A stretch of DNA of 64,000 bases from Fluoribacter dumoffii NY 23 (GCF_000236165.1 NZ_CM001373.1:3502325-3566324), one strand, 5' to 3'; positions 54,812 through 63,842 are shown, counted from the first letter of the stretch. A program made the numbers and translations. Notes: a model not told the origin generated them from the sequence alone.

Positions 54812-55866
54812 TTAAAATTTTAATTGTTGACGACTCACCAACGGAAGCTGCATTAATTCAACACATCATCGCTGCTGAAAAAGACATGCAAGTCATTGGT
54901 GTAGCCAAAAATGGTCAGGAAGCAATTGAATTGACTTCAAAATTGAATCCTGATCTCATTACTATGGACATTCAGATGCCCGTCATGGATGGACTTGAGG
55001 CAACCCGCATTATCATGGATCAACACCCAACCCCCATTGTAGTGATAAGCTCCTTGGTAAACGATGAATCAATCCACGCAATCTTTCATATTCTGGAGGC
55101 AGGTGCACTAACCGCCTTAGCCAAACCAGCAAATGTTTTTTCTCCTTCTTTTGAAGAAAATAGAAATCACATCATCGATATCCTGCGTAGTCTCTCCGAC
55201 ATTCGGGTCATGAAAAAACCGTTGAAAAAACATTTACCTTTTGATGAAAGCAAAAAACATAAGACGGAACATGAGACAGTAAAACATTATGAAGTTATCG
55301 GAATAGGCGCCTCAATTGGCGGCCCTATGGCGTTAAAAACCATTCTTTCGCATCTACCCACTGATTTCCCTTTACCGATTATGGTGGTACAACACATGAG
55401 CCCAGGCTTTATTCGCGGATTTGCTCAATGGCTTGGGGAAAATATACAGTTGAAAGTAATAAATGCCGTCGATAACGAACCTCTGCAAAAGGGCACCGTG
55501 TACATAGCCCCTGAACACAAGCATTTGGAAGTGGAACGGGTTCATGAACAATTGGTATGCAAATTAGTTACCGGAACTCCGGTTTCCGGTTTTTGTCCTT
55601 CGATTACCCGCTTACTGCAATCCATTGCCCGGGTTTGTGGAAAAAAAGCGATCGGCATCTTGCTCACTGGCATGAGTGATGATGGCGCCGAAGGGTTGCT
55701 GGAATTAAAAAAAGCCCATGGGCATACCTTGGTGCAAAACCAGGAAAGCTCTATAGTATTTGGAATGGGAGCTGTTGCCCAGTCAATGGATGCCGTCGAT
55801 CACGTCATTAGCCTGGAGCAAATAGCAGGTTATTTAACTAAAATTTGCACCACTGAGAACAGGTAG
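54808..55866 (+). CDS. cheB: Chemotaxis-type methylesterase CheB
   Basis: Removes receptor methyl groups under control of phosphorylation. The 352 residues include an N-terminal receiver (ILIVDDSP, phosphoacceptor Asp in TMDIQMPVMDG) and a C-terminal esterase with Ser in GIGASIGGP, His in VVQHMSPGF and Asp in LLTGMSDDGAEG. Counterpart of WspF. It starts in the cheA stop; 5 bases separate it from the cyclase gene. Confidence 0.95.
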   Translation: MIKILIVDDSPTEAALIQHIIAAEKDMQVIGVAKNGQEAIELTSKLNPDLITMDIQMPVMDGLEATRIIMDQHPTPIVVISSLVNDESIHAIFHILEAGALTALAKPANVFSPSFEENRNHIIDILRSLSDIRVMKKPLKKHLPFDESKKHKTEHETVKHYEVIGIGASIGGPMALKTILSHLPTDFPLPIMVVQHMSPGFIRGFAQWLGENIQLKVINAVDNEPLQKGTVYIAPEHKHLEVERVHEQLVCKLVTGTPVSGFCPSITRLLQSIARVCGKKAIGILLTGMSDDGAEGLLELKKAHGHTLVQNQESSIVFGMGAVAQSMDAVDHVISLEQIAGYLTKICTTENR

Positions 55867-55871
55867 GCCCC

Positions 55872-57155
55872 ATGGAAAAAGAAAATCCCGTGATTTTGGT
55901 TGTAGATGACAGCGCGACCATGCGGTTAATCACCTGTGATGCACTCATCAAAGTTGGTTTTAACGTCATGCAGGCGGAAAATGGCGAAGCCGCATTATCC
56001 CTCCTTAAAAGCGCCAAACCTGATGCGATTTTGCTGGATGTCGAAATGCCTGGCTTGAACGGTTTTGAAGTATGTGCCGAAATTCGAAAATTACCTGATT
56101 GGCGTTATCTTCCAATAATGATGGTTACCGGTCTGGAAGATTACGAATCCATAAATAAAGCCTTCCAGGTGGGCGCTACAGATTTTACAACTAAACCTAT
56201 TAACCCTACCTTATTGGGATATCGCGTACGTTATATGGTGCGCACCAACTCCTACTTTCAGGAATTGCAGATTGCTGAGCAAAAAGTCCGGGCGCTCAAT
56301 GATGAGCTTCTCGATAAATTGGTCGAAATCCAGCAAAATGCCATTGCCGTAGCACGCTTTGTGCCCCAAGATTTCCTTAAAGTGCTGAACCGTAAAAATA
56401 TTGCTGACATAAAACTCGGCGATTGTGTAGAAAAAGAGATGACGGTTCTCTTTCTCGATATCAAATCATTTACCACGATGGCTGAGCGGTTATCCCCTGT
56501 TGAAATTTTCAACCTTTTTAATACCCTCATGAGCTATTTGGATCCCGCCATTCTTAAAAATTCCGGACTTATTGATAAATACATTGGTGATGCCATTATG
56601 GCATTATTCAACAATGCAGATGATGCAGTTGCCTCCGCATTGGATATGTTGGAAGCCTTGAATACTTTTAATGCAACCAGGGTCCGCGATAATCTCCCCC
56701 CTCTTACTGTAGGTATCGGAATAAATACAGGTAATTTAATCGTAGGGACAGTGGGTTTTGAAGAACGGATGGATTGCAGTGTCATCAGTGATGCAGTCAA
56801 TACAGCTTCTCGCCTTGAAAGTTTAACCCGAAACTTTAATATTGAACTCATAATCGGGGAAGAAACCTACGAGCAATTAAAACGAAAAGAAAAATATAAT
56901 TTACGCTTCCTGGGTTTAACGGCAGTAAAAGGCAAAACCCTGCCTATCAAAGTTTATGAAGTATTTAATCATAACCCGGCAAACGAGGTGCAATTAAAAA
57001 AGGATTCTGCCCCCGTTTTTGCTGCTGCATTGAATCATTATGAAGCCAGGCAATTTGATGAAGCATCTCGGCTTTTTGAACAAATTGTGACCGATAATCC
57101 GCATGATTTACCCGCAAAATATTTACTGCAGCAATGCAAGGATAAGATAAATTAA
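55872..57155 (+). CDS. Response regulator fused to a class III adenylate cyclase
   Basis: The output of the chemosensory operon. Residues 1-125 are a receiver with phosphoacceptor Asp56 (LLDVEMPG). A helical linker of about 60 residues follows. Residues about 185-360 are a class III cyclase catalytic domain with metal Asp196 (LFLDIKSFT) and Asp240 (YIGDAIMA), Lys236, Asn310 and Arg314 in AVNTASRLE. Lys236 with Ser303 at the base-recognition positions matches bacterial adenylate cyclases rather than guanylate cyclases. The C-terminal 60 residues look TPR-like. The product is therefore predicted to be cAMP, controlled by CheA phosphorylation. AGG precedes ATG 55872. It takes the position of WspR. 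Confidence 0.93.
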   Translation: MEKENPVILVVDDSATMRLITCDALIKVGFNVMQAENGEAALSLLKSAKPDAILLDVEMPGLNGFEVCAEIRKLPDWRYLPIMMVTGLEDYESINKAFQVGATDFTTKPINPTLLGYRVRYMVRTNSYFQELQIAEQKVRALNDELLDKLVEIQQNAIAVARFVPQDFLKVLNRKNIADIKLGDCVEKEMTVLFLDIKSFTTMAERLSPVEIFNLFNTLMSYLDPAILKNSGLIDKYIGDAIMALFNNADDAVASALDMLEALNTFNATRVRDNLPPLTVGIGINTGNLIVGTVGFEERMDCSVISDAVNTASRLESLTRNFNIELIIGEETYEQLKRKEKYNLRFLGLTAVKGKTLPIKVYEVFNHNPANEVQLKKDSAPVFAAALNHYEARQFDEASRLFEQIVTDNPHDLPAKYLLQQCKDKIN

Positions 57156-57197
57156 CCCAATAACACGAAGGACTAATAAGGCTCAAACAGCTTAGAG

Positions 57198-57203
57198 TAT
57201 AAT
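57198..57203 (+). promoter_or_regulatory. -10 element upstream of kdsB
   Basis: A consensus TATAAT lies 72 bases before ATG 57276. No good -35 is seen at the expected distance (AATAAG), so the call is weak. Confidence 0.3.
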
Positions 57204-57275
57204 TATTCCTCTATAGTAACCGCCTGTTATTTAGGCTATTATTGAACTTTTTTTATCCTTGGAACATTTTTTGTC

Positions 57276-58100
57276 ATGTACACTGCCATTGTCATCCCTG
57301 CCCGTTACGCCTCCACTCGTTTACCAGGAAAGCCTTTGGCAATGATTCGCGGACAAAGCATGCTGCAACGGGTGGTGCAATTATCCCTTGCTGCTGCAGA
57401 AGGCTTAAAGAATGTTTCTGTGGTAGTTGCAACCGATGATGCACGAATTATCCGTCATTGCGATGAACTGGGGGTGAGCTCGGTAATGACCTCACCAGAA
57501 GCACCCAGCGGGACTGACCGCGTTGCCGAAGCAGTGCGCAGCATGACAAACAAGCCGGATTTTATTTTAAACATGCAGGGCGATGCGCCATTGACTCCCC
57601 CTGATTTTTTACGCGCGTTGATTGATGCCTATGCTGCCTCCCCTTGTGATGCCGTGACTCCGGTAACGCAATTGACATGGAAACAACTGGATAATCTGCG
57701 TCAAAATAAATTAACCACCCCCTTTAGCGGTACTACAGCCGTATTCCATGAAACAACAGGCAATGCCTTTTGGTTTAGTAAAAATATTATTCCTGCGGTG
57801 CGTAAAGAAGAAGAGCTTCGTCAACAAAGCGAACTCAGCCCCGTGTTTCGTCATATTGGTTTATACGGTTATTCACGCGATATGCTTGAACAATTCATTT
57901 CTTTACCAGAAAGCCCTTTTGAAAAAATGGAAGGCTTGGAACAATTACGGATTTTGGAAAATGGTTACACCCTCCGTTGCGTTCCGGTTGACTATAAAGG
58001 TCGAGCCAGCATGTCCGGCATTGATAGTCCTGAAGATATAGCTCGCGCGGAAGCATTAATTGCCCAATACGGGGAACCCTTAGAAGGCATCTCTTTATGA
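57276..58100 (+). CDS. kdsB: 3-deoxy-manno-octulosonate cytidylyltransferase (CMP-Kdo synthetase)
   Basis: Activates Kdo with CTP for lipopolysaccharide core synthesis. The 274 residues show IPARYASTRLPGKPL, VVATDD, SGTDRVAEAV, the metal-binding MQGDAPL (usually QGDEP), HIGLYGYS and EKMEGLEQLRILENG. It is longer than E. coli KdsB (248), and the GDAP variant is a small deviation. Another cytidylyltransferase of the family is possible. Its stop overlaps the phosphatase start by ATGA. Confidence 0.85.
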   Translation: MYTAIVIPARYASTRLPGKPLAMIRGQSMLQRVVQLSLAAAEGLKNVSVVVATDDARIIRHCDELGVSSVMTSPEAPSGTDRVAEAVRSMTNKPDFILNMQGDAPLTPPDFLRALIDAYAASPCDAVTPVTQLTWKQLDNLRQNKLTTPFSGTTAVFHETTGNAFWFSKNIIPAVRKEEELRQQSELSPVFRHIGLYGYSRDMLEQFISLPESPFEKMEGLEQLRILENGYTLRCVPVDYKGRASMSGIDSPEDIARAEALIAQYGEPLEGISL

Positions 58101-58735
58101 CAACACGTTTGCTCATCGCCCGCCATGGTAATACCTTTGCTCCAGGAGACATTGTCCGCCGGGTAGGGATTACTGATTTACCTTTAGTCGACAGCGGCCT
58201 TAACCAGGGTCGGTTACTGGGCGCCTACCTCAAACACCATGATCTTATTCCCGATGTAATCTTTACCTCACAGCTAAAAAGAGCCATACAAACTGCTGAA
58301 CAAGCTCAAAAGGTGATGGGAACCTGTTTACCTTTGGAAACCCTGGCTATTTTTAATGAAATTGATTACGGGCCAGATGAAAACCAACCAGAAGAGCAGG
58401 TAATTGCCCGTATTGGCAAAGAAGCCCTTAAGGCTTGGGAATCCCAGGCCACAGTCCCTGAAGGCTGGAGGGTAAACCCGGATGCGCTTATCCGCAACTG
58501 GCTGGATTTTTCCACGCGAATTCGTAAAGAGCATGCAGGAAAAATCTGTCTGGTAGTCACCAGCAATGGCATTGCCCGTTTTTCACCTTATTTGACAGGT
58601 GACTTTGCAACATTCAGCGCTCAATTTGGCATTAAAATCGCTACCGGCGCCTTGTGCGTGTTCGCCAACAAGGAGCCTTGTGCAAAATGGCAATGTCTCG
58701 CATGGAATGTAAAACCCGCGGAAAAATTGGATTGA
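58097..58735 (+). CDS. Histidine-phosphatase (phosphoglycerate mutase-like) family protein
   Basis: A 212-residue phosphatase of the RHG type: LIARHGNTF has the phosphorylated His, TSQLKRAIQTAEQ the second phosphate ligand region, and NEIDYG the acid. Near the C-terminus the catalytic second His of the fold is not obvious: VVTSNGIARF replaces the usual VSHGG/VSHG, so Asn stands where His is expected. It is coupled to kdsB by a four-base overlap, so a sugar-phosphate substrate is plausible. Substrate not identifiable from sequence. Confidence 0.78.
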   Translation: MTTRLLIARHGNTFAPGDIVRRVGITDLPLVDSGLNQGRLLGAYLKHHDLIPDVIFTSQLKRAIQTAEQAQKVMGTCLPLETLAIFNEIDYGPDENQPEEQVIARIGKEALKAWESQATVPEGWRVNPDALIRNWLDFSTRIRKEHAGKICLVVTSNGIARFSPYLTGDFATFSAQFGIKIATGALCVFANKEPCAKWQCLAWNVKPAEKLD

Positions 58736-58767
58736 ACGGTTAGCGGGGTTGCCCCCAGGTTACCATC

Positions 58768-60183
58768 TTAAATAGCATCAAAATAGTTTTTTAAAGTGTG
58801 TTGCACCTCTATATTGAGCGCACCAGAATTTGGATTAATGGCGCTCACTGTATCGCCAAGATAGCCAATTGCCCAAAAGAAAATATTGTTGGTTTCCATA
58901 TTGGTTTGTAAATAAGGCATGAGGGAATCAGTAAAAAAGGTTTTCCCTTTTGCAGTTTTCCAGGATGCCTCCCCAAGCACAATTGGGTAGCCTGCCCTAT
59001 ATAAGAAACCCCAGGTCCAATCAAACCGTAACTGACTTGGCATCCCAGGCGCTGTTTCCCATCCTGCAACTTCGGCAGGATAAACATGAGGTGAAAAAAC
59101 CAAATGGCTATTCTGGGCATACTCATCACCCAATAACCAACGCAATGCAGCCTCATTTATGCCCTGATTCAACAATTCATTTTTGAATTTATTTTGATCA
59201 AAAACAGCAATGCCTTTTTTAGCTTGTTTTTCATCAAGTAAGGGTTTGAAATCTTCCCCCCAATTTCCTTTAAAAAATACCCGCTCTAACCCGCCACACA
59301 AACCAGTATCCGGGGAGTGGCTGTAGCCATTATCATTCACCACCTGCGACTGGGGAACACAAATGACGGGATTATTTGCATCATCATTTCCGGAATCCGG
59401 ACCTTCAACAAACAACAGCAAATTGGAATTGTTTTTCTGCACTGCATTAGCAGCTGTTGCAATCACCTTGGTCCAGGGTACTTGGGAGTCATGGGTCTTA
59501 AACCAGTTTAAACGATAAGGTTCGTTGAAAATATCAATGCCCAAAACATTATCCAGGTTCCTGTTTTTGACTTCTGTGGCTAAAAGGGCAATATCTTTTT
59601 CGTACTGTTTCATATCATAAACTGTTCCATCGCGCATTGCATCGCCATACCCTTGACGATGATGGATATCAATCATGACTTTGATGTTTTTCTTTTTTAA
59701 TTCATTTAAAACGATCCAGAACGCTTGTTTGGGGCTCACTGCTTTTTCACAAGCGCTGCCATTACTTTGCCATGTTTTGCAAAAGATACCGTTGCCTGCA
59801 TTTGGGGAGGATTTATCGGAAAGCCATTTATTCAAATCGACTTCGTGTTGATCATCATAAAGGACTTCAGGTTGAATGGGTAAGCGTAACGTTTTAAATC
59901 GCACCGCAGTACTTCTATCGACTCCTGAATTGGGGAAATTCCATGGATTACTGATCAAATCCATCATTCCAGGGTTAGAGCCCAATGAGGGAATGGCATA
60001 AAACGGATTGCTTTGTAACCCCTGGAGAATATTTGTGTCCTGAAATCCTGACCACGACAGACCATCTATATGAACAAGCTGGCCTCTATCGTTGTAAATT
60101 TTACTTTCCTGGGTGTGGTAGGGGTAGGCATTGAATGCAAGCATCAATAATAGCCAAGATCCTAAAATACCTATTTTTTTCAT
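58768..60183 (-). CDS. celA: Secreted GH5-type endoglucanase (cellulase)
   Basis: A 471-residue glycoside hydrolase family 5 protein. A signal peptide covers about residues 1-20. Acid/base Glu221 lies in GIDIFNEPY, nucleophile Glu405 in IVLGEASWKT, with supporting HH in IDIHHRQGY and SPHVYP. It would hydrolyse beta-1,4-glucan. L. pneumophila CelA is a type II-secreted endoglucanase (family knowledge); the symbol is a best guess. AGGAGGAATAGTGA precedes ATG 60183. No cellulose-binding module is visible. Confidence 0.85.
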   Translation of the reverse strand: MKKIGILGSWLLLMLAFNAYPYHTQESKIYNDRGQLVHIDGLSWSGFQDTNILQGLQSNPFYAIPSLGSNPGMMDLISNPWNFPNSGVDRSTAVRFKTLRLPIQPEVLYDDQHEVDLNKWLSDKSSPNAGNGIFCKTWQSNGSACEKAVSPKQAFWIVLNELKKKNIKVMIDIHHRQGYGDAMRDGTVYDMKQYEKDIALLATEVKNRNLDNVLGIDIFNEPYRLNWFKTHDSQVPWTKVIATAANAVQKNNSNLLLFVEGPDSGNDDANNPVICVPQSQVVNDNGYSHSPDTGLCGGLERVFFKGNWGEDFKPLLDEKQAKKGIAVFDQNKFKNELLNQGINEAALRWLLGDEYAQNSHLVFSPHVYPAEVAGWETAPGMPSQLRFDWTWGFLYRAGYPIVLGEASWKTAKGKTFFTDSLMPYLQTNMETNNIFFWAIGYLGDTVSAINPNSGALNIEVQHTLKNYFDAI

Positions 60184-60382
60184 TCACTATTCCTCCAAAT
60201 TAATTCGGGATAATCTTGAAGTGGATGCAATTTAACCTTCGATGCAGAATTCAAGGTCAAAATTTAAATGACTTTTGCAAAAATGTAACCACAGGAAGGT
60301 ACAAATGAACATTGTGGCAGCCAAGTGGAAGAAGGTAACCTGATTCAACAGTAAACGTTCAGGTTACTCCTTAAAAAGACGC

Positions 60383-60877
60383 TTAACCTACGTGTGAAAA
60401 GCGGCGATCGTTTTCATAGATCGATTTTTTAACCAACTCATCCATATTGGCACCAGGCTCGCAGGATTGATAAACTACTTTTAATGGAGACACATCGACA
60501 GTTGACTGGGTTACATCATTTTGTAAATACCCATCAAGATTTCTAAAGGTAAAGTATTTATCGGTAGCAAACTCTTGACATTGGGCCATGGTTTCATCCT
60601 GGCATATGGAAAACTTGATTAAATGTTCTGCATGGAAGGGCTCATGACTTTTTGAAAATACATACTGCATGTCGTACAGAACGCTATCGGCGCCAGCACA
60701 AAAATAAGAACCTGATTGAAATTTATCATTTTCGAATACATCACTGCGAATGTAGCGGCCTTCGCCGGGTTGCAAACCAGCAAGAGTCACTTTATGAGTT
60801 GCTATTTCCTTAGGATTGTCTGCAAAAGCAGAACCTGTTAAAACCAAACCCAATAATACAGAGGCTATTTTCGTCAT
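60383..60877 (-). CDS. Unknown secreted protein
   Basis: I do not recognise this 164-residue protein. It has a signal peptide (IASVLLGLVLTGSAFA, cut around residue 19) and four cysteines in the mature part (FCAGAD, SICQDE, QCQEF, QSCEPG), which could form two disulfides in the periplasm or outside the cell. ATG 60877 follows AGGAGTTAAAACAGA on the minus strand. It stands alone between celA and a large non-coding region, with celA on the same strand 200 bases downstream. Confidence 0.75.
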   Translation of the reverse strand: MTKIASVLLGLVLTGSAFADNPKEIATHKVTLAGLQPGEGRYIRSDVFENDKFQSGSYFCAGADSVLYDMQYVFSKSHEPFHAEHLIKFSICQDETMAQCQEFATDKYFTFRNLDGYLQNDVTQSTVDVSPLKVVYQSCEPGANMDELVKKSIYENDRRFSHVG

Positions 60878-61464
60878 TCTGTTTTAACTCCTAGTATGAA
60901 ATAAGATTCTTCGTAATAGTTTTATATCCTTAAACTACTGCAAAGAATGTTAAAAACACCGTAGTTATCTAAAAAAGAGATAACTCACATTGATTTCAGT
61001 CCGACATTATACCCTAATTCATACGAATAGTGTAAAAATTTATAAATTAATTCTCATTTTGATCTAAAATTGCTGAAAAATTGGCTAACTGCGGGCAAAA
61101 ACCAATCAATTCTGGTGAAGCACAGAGTCCGGGAAAAGATTAACATAAATCCTTGCCAGGGTGCATTCATCTGAATAATAAAAAAGCACTTTGCATGCAA
61201 AGCTGCAGAAACTCCTCCTTAACCAGCCTGTTCCAAAATTGTTCCTGCAAAACCAGTCATCGCCTTACTTCTTTAATTTTTGGGCATCCTACTGTCCAAC
61301 TAATTACCATAATGTCAAGTTGCTAATAAGCTTATGATTTTATGCCGAAAAATTACTTTGCTATTAAAAAAAAATGAGTTATAACTCTGACTTACCTGGA
61401 TCATGGATTGACAGGTAGTTGGGGCAGCATAATGCTGAATATAATTTTTTCATGGAGTGAGAAA
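60878..61464. other. Large non-coding region with palindromes
   Basis: About 590 bases without a credible gene. It contains a hairpin AGTTATCT/AGATAACT at 60963-60985 and a perfect 14-base palindrome CTTTGCATGCAAAG at 61189-61202. Its left end must hold the promoter of the minus-strand secreted-protein gene and its right end that of the HTH gene. Confidence 0.55.
61189..61202. promoter_or_regulatory. 14-base perfect palindrome, operator-like
   Basis: CTTTGCATGCAAAG is fully self-complementary and lies about 276 bases upstream of the HTH gene. No regulator is known for it. Confidence 0.35.
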
Positions 61465-61734
61465 ATGAACAGTAAAGTATTTTCGCAACGCTTCAATCGC
61501 GAATTGGCTTCTTTGGGATTCCCCGAAGAACTGACCGAAAAAATCAAGGCAGTTTCTAAAGTATTTGGTGTTTCACGTCATTTAGCAAATTCTTTAATTT
61601 TTGGTCACATACTTCCAAACGGAGAACAACTCCAAAGGATTGCAGAAATTTTAGAGGTCTGTCCACAATGGTTAGGTGGAGCAACTGACCGGAAAAAAAC
61701 TTACGCAAGCCGGGAAGCCGCAGATAGTGTATAA
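61465..61734 (+). CDS. Small helix-turn-helix DNA-binding protein
   Basis: An 89-residue protein resembling Cro/C1-type HTH regulators: KIKAVSKVFGVSRHLANSL forms helix-turn-helix with V-S-R, followed by PNGEQLQRIAEILEVCPQWLGG, where phage repressors have P-x-x-x-L-x-x-I-A-x-x-L-x-V-x-x-x-W-L. ATG 61465 has GGAGTGAG six bases upstream; the in-frame extension to 61408 is unlikely. Target unknown. A long hairpin lies 39 bases after the stop. Confidence 0.78.
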   Translation: MNSKVFSQRFNRELASLGFPEELTEKIKAVSKVFGVSRHLANSLIFGHILPNGEQLQRIAEILEVCPQWLGGATDRKKTYASREAADSV

Positions 61735-61772
61735 TAGTTAAAGTTGAGATAATTATTATATATTGTACAATG

Positions 61773-61808
61773 CTGTATCTGAGCCTGATTATCAGGAGTT
61801 GGATACAG
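61773..61808. repeat. Compound inverted repeat between HTH gene and RMD1-like gene
   Basis: CTGTATC (61773-61779) pairs with GATACAG (61802-61808) and, nested, CCTGA pairs with TCAGG. It may be an operator for the neighbouring regulator or a leader structure of the next gene. The nearest T-run is 12 bases away, so it is a poor terminator. Confidence 0.45.
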
Positions 61809-61871
61809 TAACATAAACAAATTTTTATCTATTTTCGTCGTAAAAAGCCTATTTCGCGGATTATTACCATC

Positions 61872-62678
61872 ATGGAATGCTTAAGTTTTTGTATCGCCAA
61901 ATCAATTGATTTAGCACGTGTGGACACTTATTTTAAAAACTCTTCAAGTGAATTTACTTCGTTAAAAACACGCGATGTTCTTAAGTTAAGTGCCAATAAC
62001 AATAAAGATCATACTATATTCATTTTTAAAAATGGTACTGTGGTTTCCTGGGGGATTAAACGTTACCAAATTAATGATTATTTAAATACGATAAAACTTC
62101 TGACCGATAAACCCGTTGGAATTTTGGTGCACGATGAATTTCATTATCAAATCAGTGACAAAACCACGATAGAGCCGCACGACTTCTTCGATGTGGATTG
62201 CTTAACTATCGAAGATGAGAGTGACGAACTCAAACTCAGTTTGTCTTATGGGTTTTCCCAGTCCGTGAAATTACAATATTTCGAAACGATTATTGATGGG
62301 CTCATTGAGAAATATAACCCGATGATCCAAACCCTTTCCTTAACCGGGGAGATGGAAATCAGCCGCACGCAGATACAACAGATTATCGGAGAAATCCTCG
62401 GGGCTAAAAGTGAGATGAATTTGATTAGTAACTTCCTTTATCATCCGAAATATTTTTGGCAGCACCCAACTTTAGAAGAACACTTCTCGATGCTGGAGCG
62501 TTACCTGCACATCCAAAGGCGTGTTAATGCCATTAACCACCGGCTGGATACCCTAAACGAAATTTTTGATATGTTTAATGGTTATCTGGATAATCGTCAT
62601 GGTCATAACCTGGAAATTATTATTATCGTTTTGATCATTTTGGAAATCGTAGTTGCGGTATTAAATTTACATTTTTAA
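61872..62678 (+). CDS. RMD1/DUF155-family protein with C-terminal membrane anchor
   Basis: A 268-residue protein. Its layout is that of the RMD1/YagE (DUF155) family: an N-terminal beta-rich part with IFIFKNGTVVSWG, a central DELKLSLSYGFSQSVKL, an LTGEMEISRTQIQQIIGEIL helix, YFWQHPTLEEHF, and a final helical RRVNAINHRLDTLNEIFDM before the C-terminal membrane segment (about residues 248-266). In yeast Rmd1 is sporulation-related and human RMND1 is mitochondrial; bacterial function is unknown. ATG 61872 has no strong ribosome site. Confidence 0.83.
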   Translation: MECLSFCIAKSIDLARVDTYFKNSSSEFTSLKTRDVLKLSANNNKDHTIFIFKNGTVVSWGIKRYQINDYLNTIKLLTDKPVGILVHDEFHYQISDKTTIEPHDFFDVDCLTIEDESDELKLSLSYGFSQSVKLQYFETIIDGLIEKYNPMIQTLSLTGEMEISRTQIQQIIGEILGAKSEMNLISNFLYHPKYFWQHPTLEEHFSMLERYLHIQRRVNAINHRLDTLNEIFDMFNGYLDNRHGHNLEIIIIVLIILEIVVAVLNLHF

Positions 62679-62757
62679 TAAATTAATTTTAATAAGAGCA
62701 AATTAAGACAAAACAAGCTATTCTTTAGAAAAACGAAATATTTTTATTAAATCAATT

Positions 62758-63642
62758 ATGCTGAGTAATACAAATCAACTTACTGAAGATCAAGTCGATG
62801 ATCTGGAAAAACTAAAAGCGGTCTGCAAAAAAAAAGATGGCAGCGTTCCCAATTTATACACCCATTTACTTACCCAAAAAAGAAATTTACCTACAGTACT
62901 GCTGTACTATGATAAACAACAGCTGGCGGCATTCTTAAGTGTTTTTTTCTTTTATGAAGATGCGGTTGAAATCTCACTGCTTGTTCACCCCGATTATCGA
63001 CATAAAGGCATTGCTAAAAAAATGCTTCACAACATCTTACCCCTTGTGAAGGAACAAGGTTTTTTCAAATTAATTTTTTCCAGTCCCTCGCATTTAAATG
63101 ACCAATGGTTACCTAGTCTCGGTTTTACCTACATGCACAGCGAATATTATATGGAACGGCATGATTTGAATCCCTTGCTGGATTATAAAAAAAACCTGAC
63201 TTACCGCACGGCAACAGAGAAGGATATCCCTTTACTTTGTGTTCTGGATGAAGCATGTTTTTATAAAACCCAATCCGAATTAATTCCTCGTTTTGAACAC
63301 ATATTGAGTGATAGAACCTATCAAATCATATTGGCTTTTGAGGACAATCATTTAGTAGGCAAGGCACATATACGTTGGCAAAAACATGGTGCAACCCTTT
63401 CTGATATCGCAGTATTGCCGGTTCGCCAGGGGAAAGGTTTAGGGACCGCCTTAATTTCTCACTGCATTAATTATGCTTTAAGTGAAGGCAAGCCCGATCT
63501 CAACCTCGATGTAGAAACACACAATCAAAAGGCTCTTAACCTCTACACGCGGTTGGGTTTCCTTACGGAAAACTCATGTGCGTACTGGGAAATTGATCTC
63601 GACAAATTACAAAAGCTCATTAAGCCCAAGCATAAAAATTAA
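62758..63642 (+). CDS. Tandem GNAT acetyltransferase
   Basis: A 294-residue protein with two GNAT domains. The N-terminal one has LLVHPDYRHKGIAKKML (R/Q-x-x-G-x-A, acetyl-CoA loop) and the C-terminal one has AVLPVRQGKGLGTALISH, followed by NQKALNLYTRLGF, the classic motif B. The first copy lacks the equivalent of the A-L-x-L-Y-x-x-x-G-F region (there SPSHLNDQWLPSLGF), so it may be less active. Substrate unknown. ATG 62758 starts after an AT-rich leader. It precedes the FabF-like gene. Confidence 0.85.
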   Translation: MLSNTNQLTEDQVDDLEKLKAVCKKKDGSVPNLYTHLLTQKRNLPTVLLYYDKQQLAAFLSVFFFYEDAVEISLLVHPDYRHKGIAKKMLHNILPLVKEQGFFKLIFSSPSHLNDQWLPSLGFTYMHSEYYMERHDLNPLLDYKKNLTYRTATEKDIPLLCVLDEACFYKTQSELIPRFEHILSDRTYQIILAFEDNHLVGKAHIRWQKHGATLSDIAVLPVRQGKGLGTALISHCINYALSEGKPDLNLDVETHNQKALNLYTRLGFLTENSCAYWEIDLDKLQKLIKPKHKN

Positions 63643-63728
63643 TTGCATCGGTTTGCTCAAAGCTTCAGCCCCTTTTGTGCAGGGCATGGGTAAACCCGCA
63701 TTCTGCAAATAAAACCTCTTCAGAGAAC

Positions 63729-63758
63729 TTGACAGGATTTAAACCCCGCCCTTAGTAT
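63729..63758 (+). promoter_or_regulatory. Sigma-70 promoter of the beta-ketoacyl synthase gene
   Basis: TTGACA at 63729-63734 and TAGTAT at 63753-63758 are 18 bases apart. A transcript would begin near 63765, about 78 bases before ATG 63843. Confidence 0.6.
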
Positions 63759-63842
63759 TGTGCTGAAAAAGCGGAACAACTATTCTCTTCGTTATTTCAG
63801 CTTACAAGAAAGCTTCACCTATTAAAATTAAAAGGATCATTG

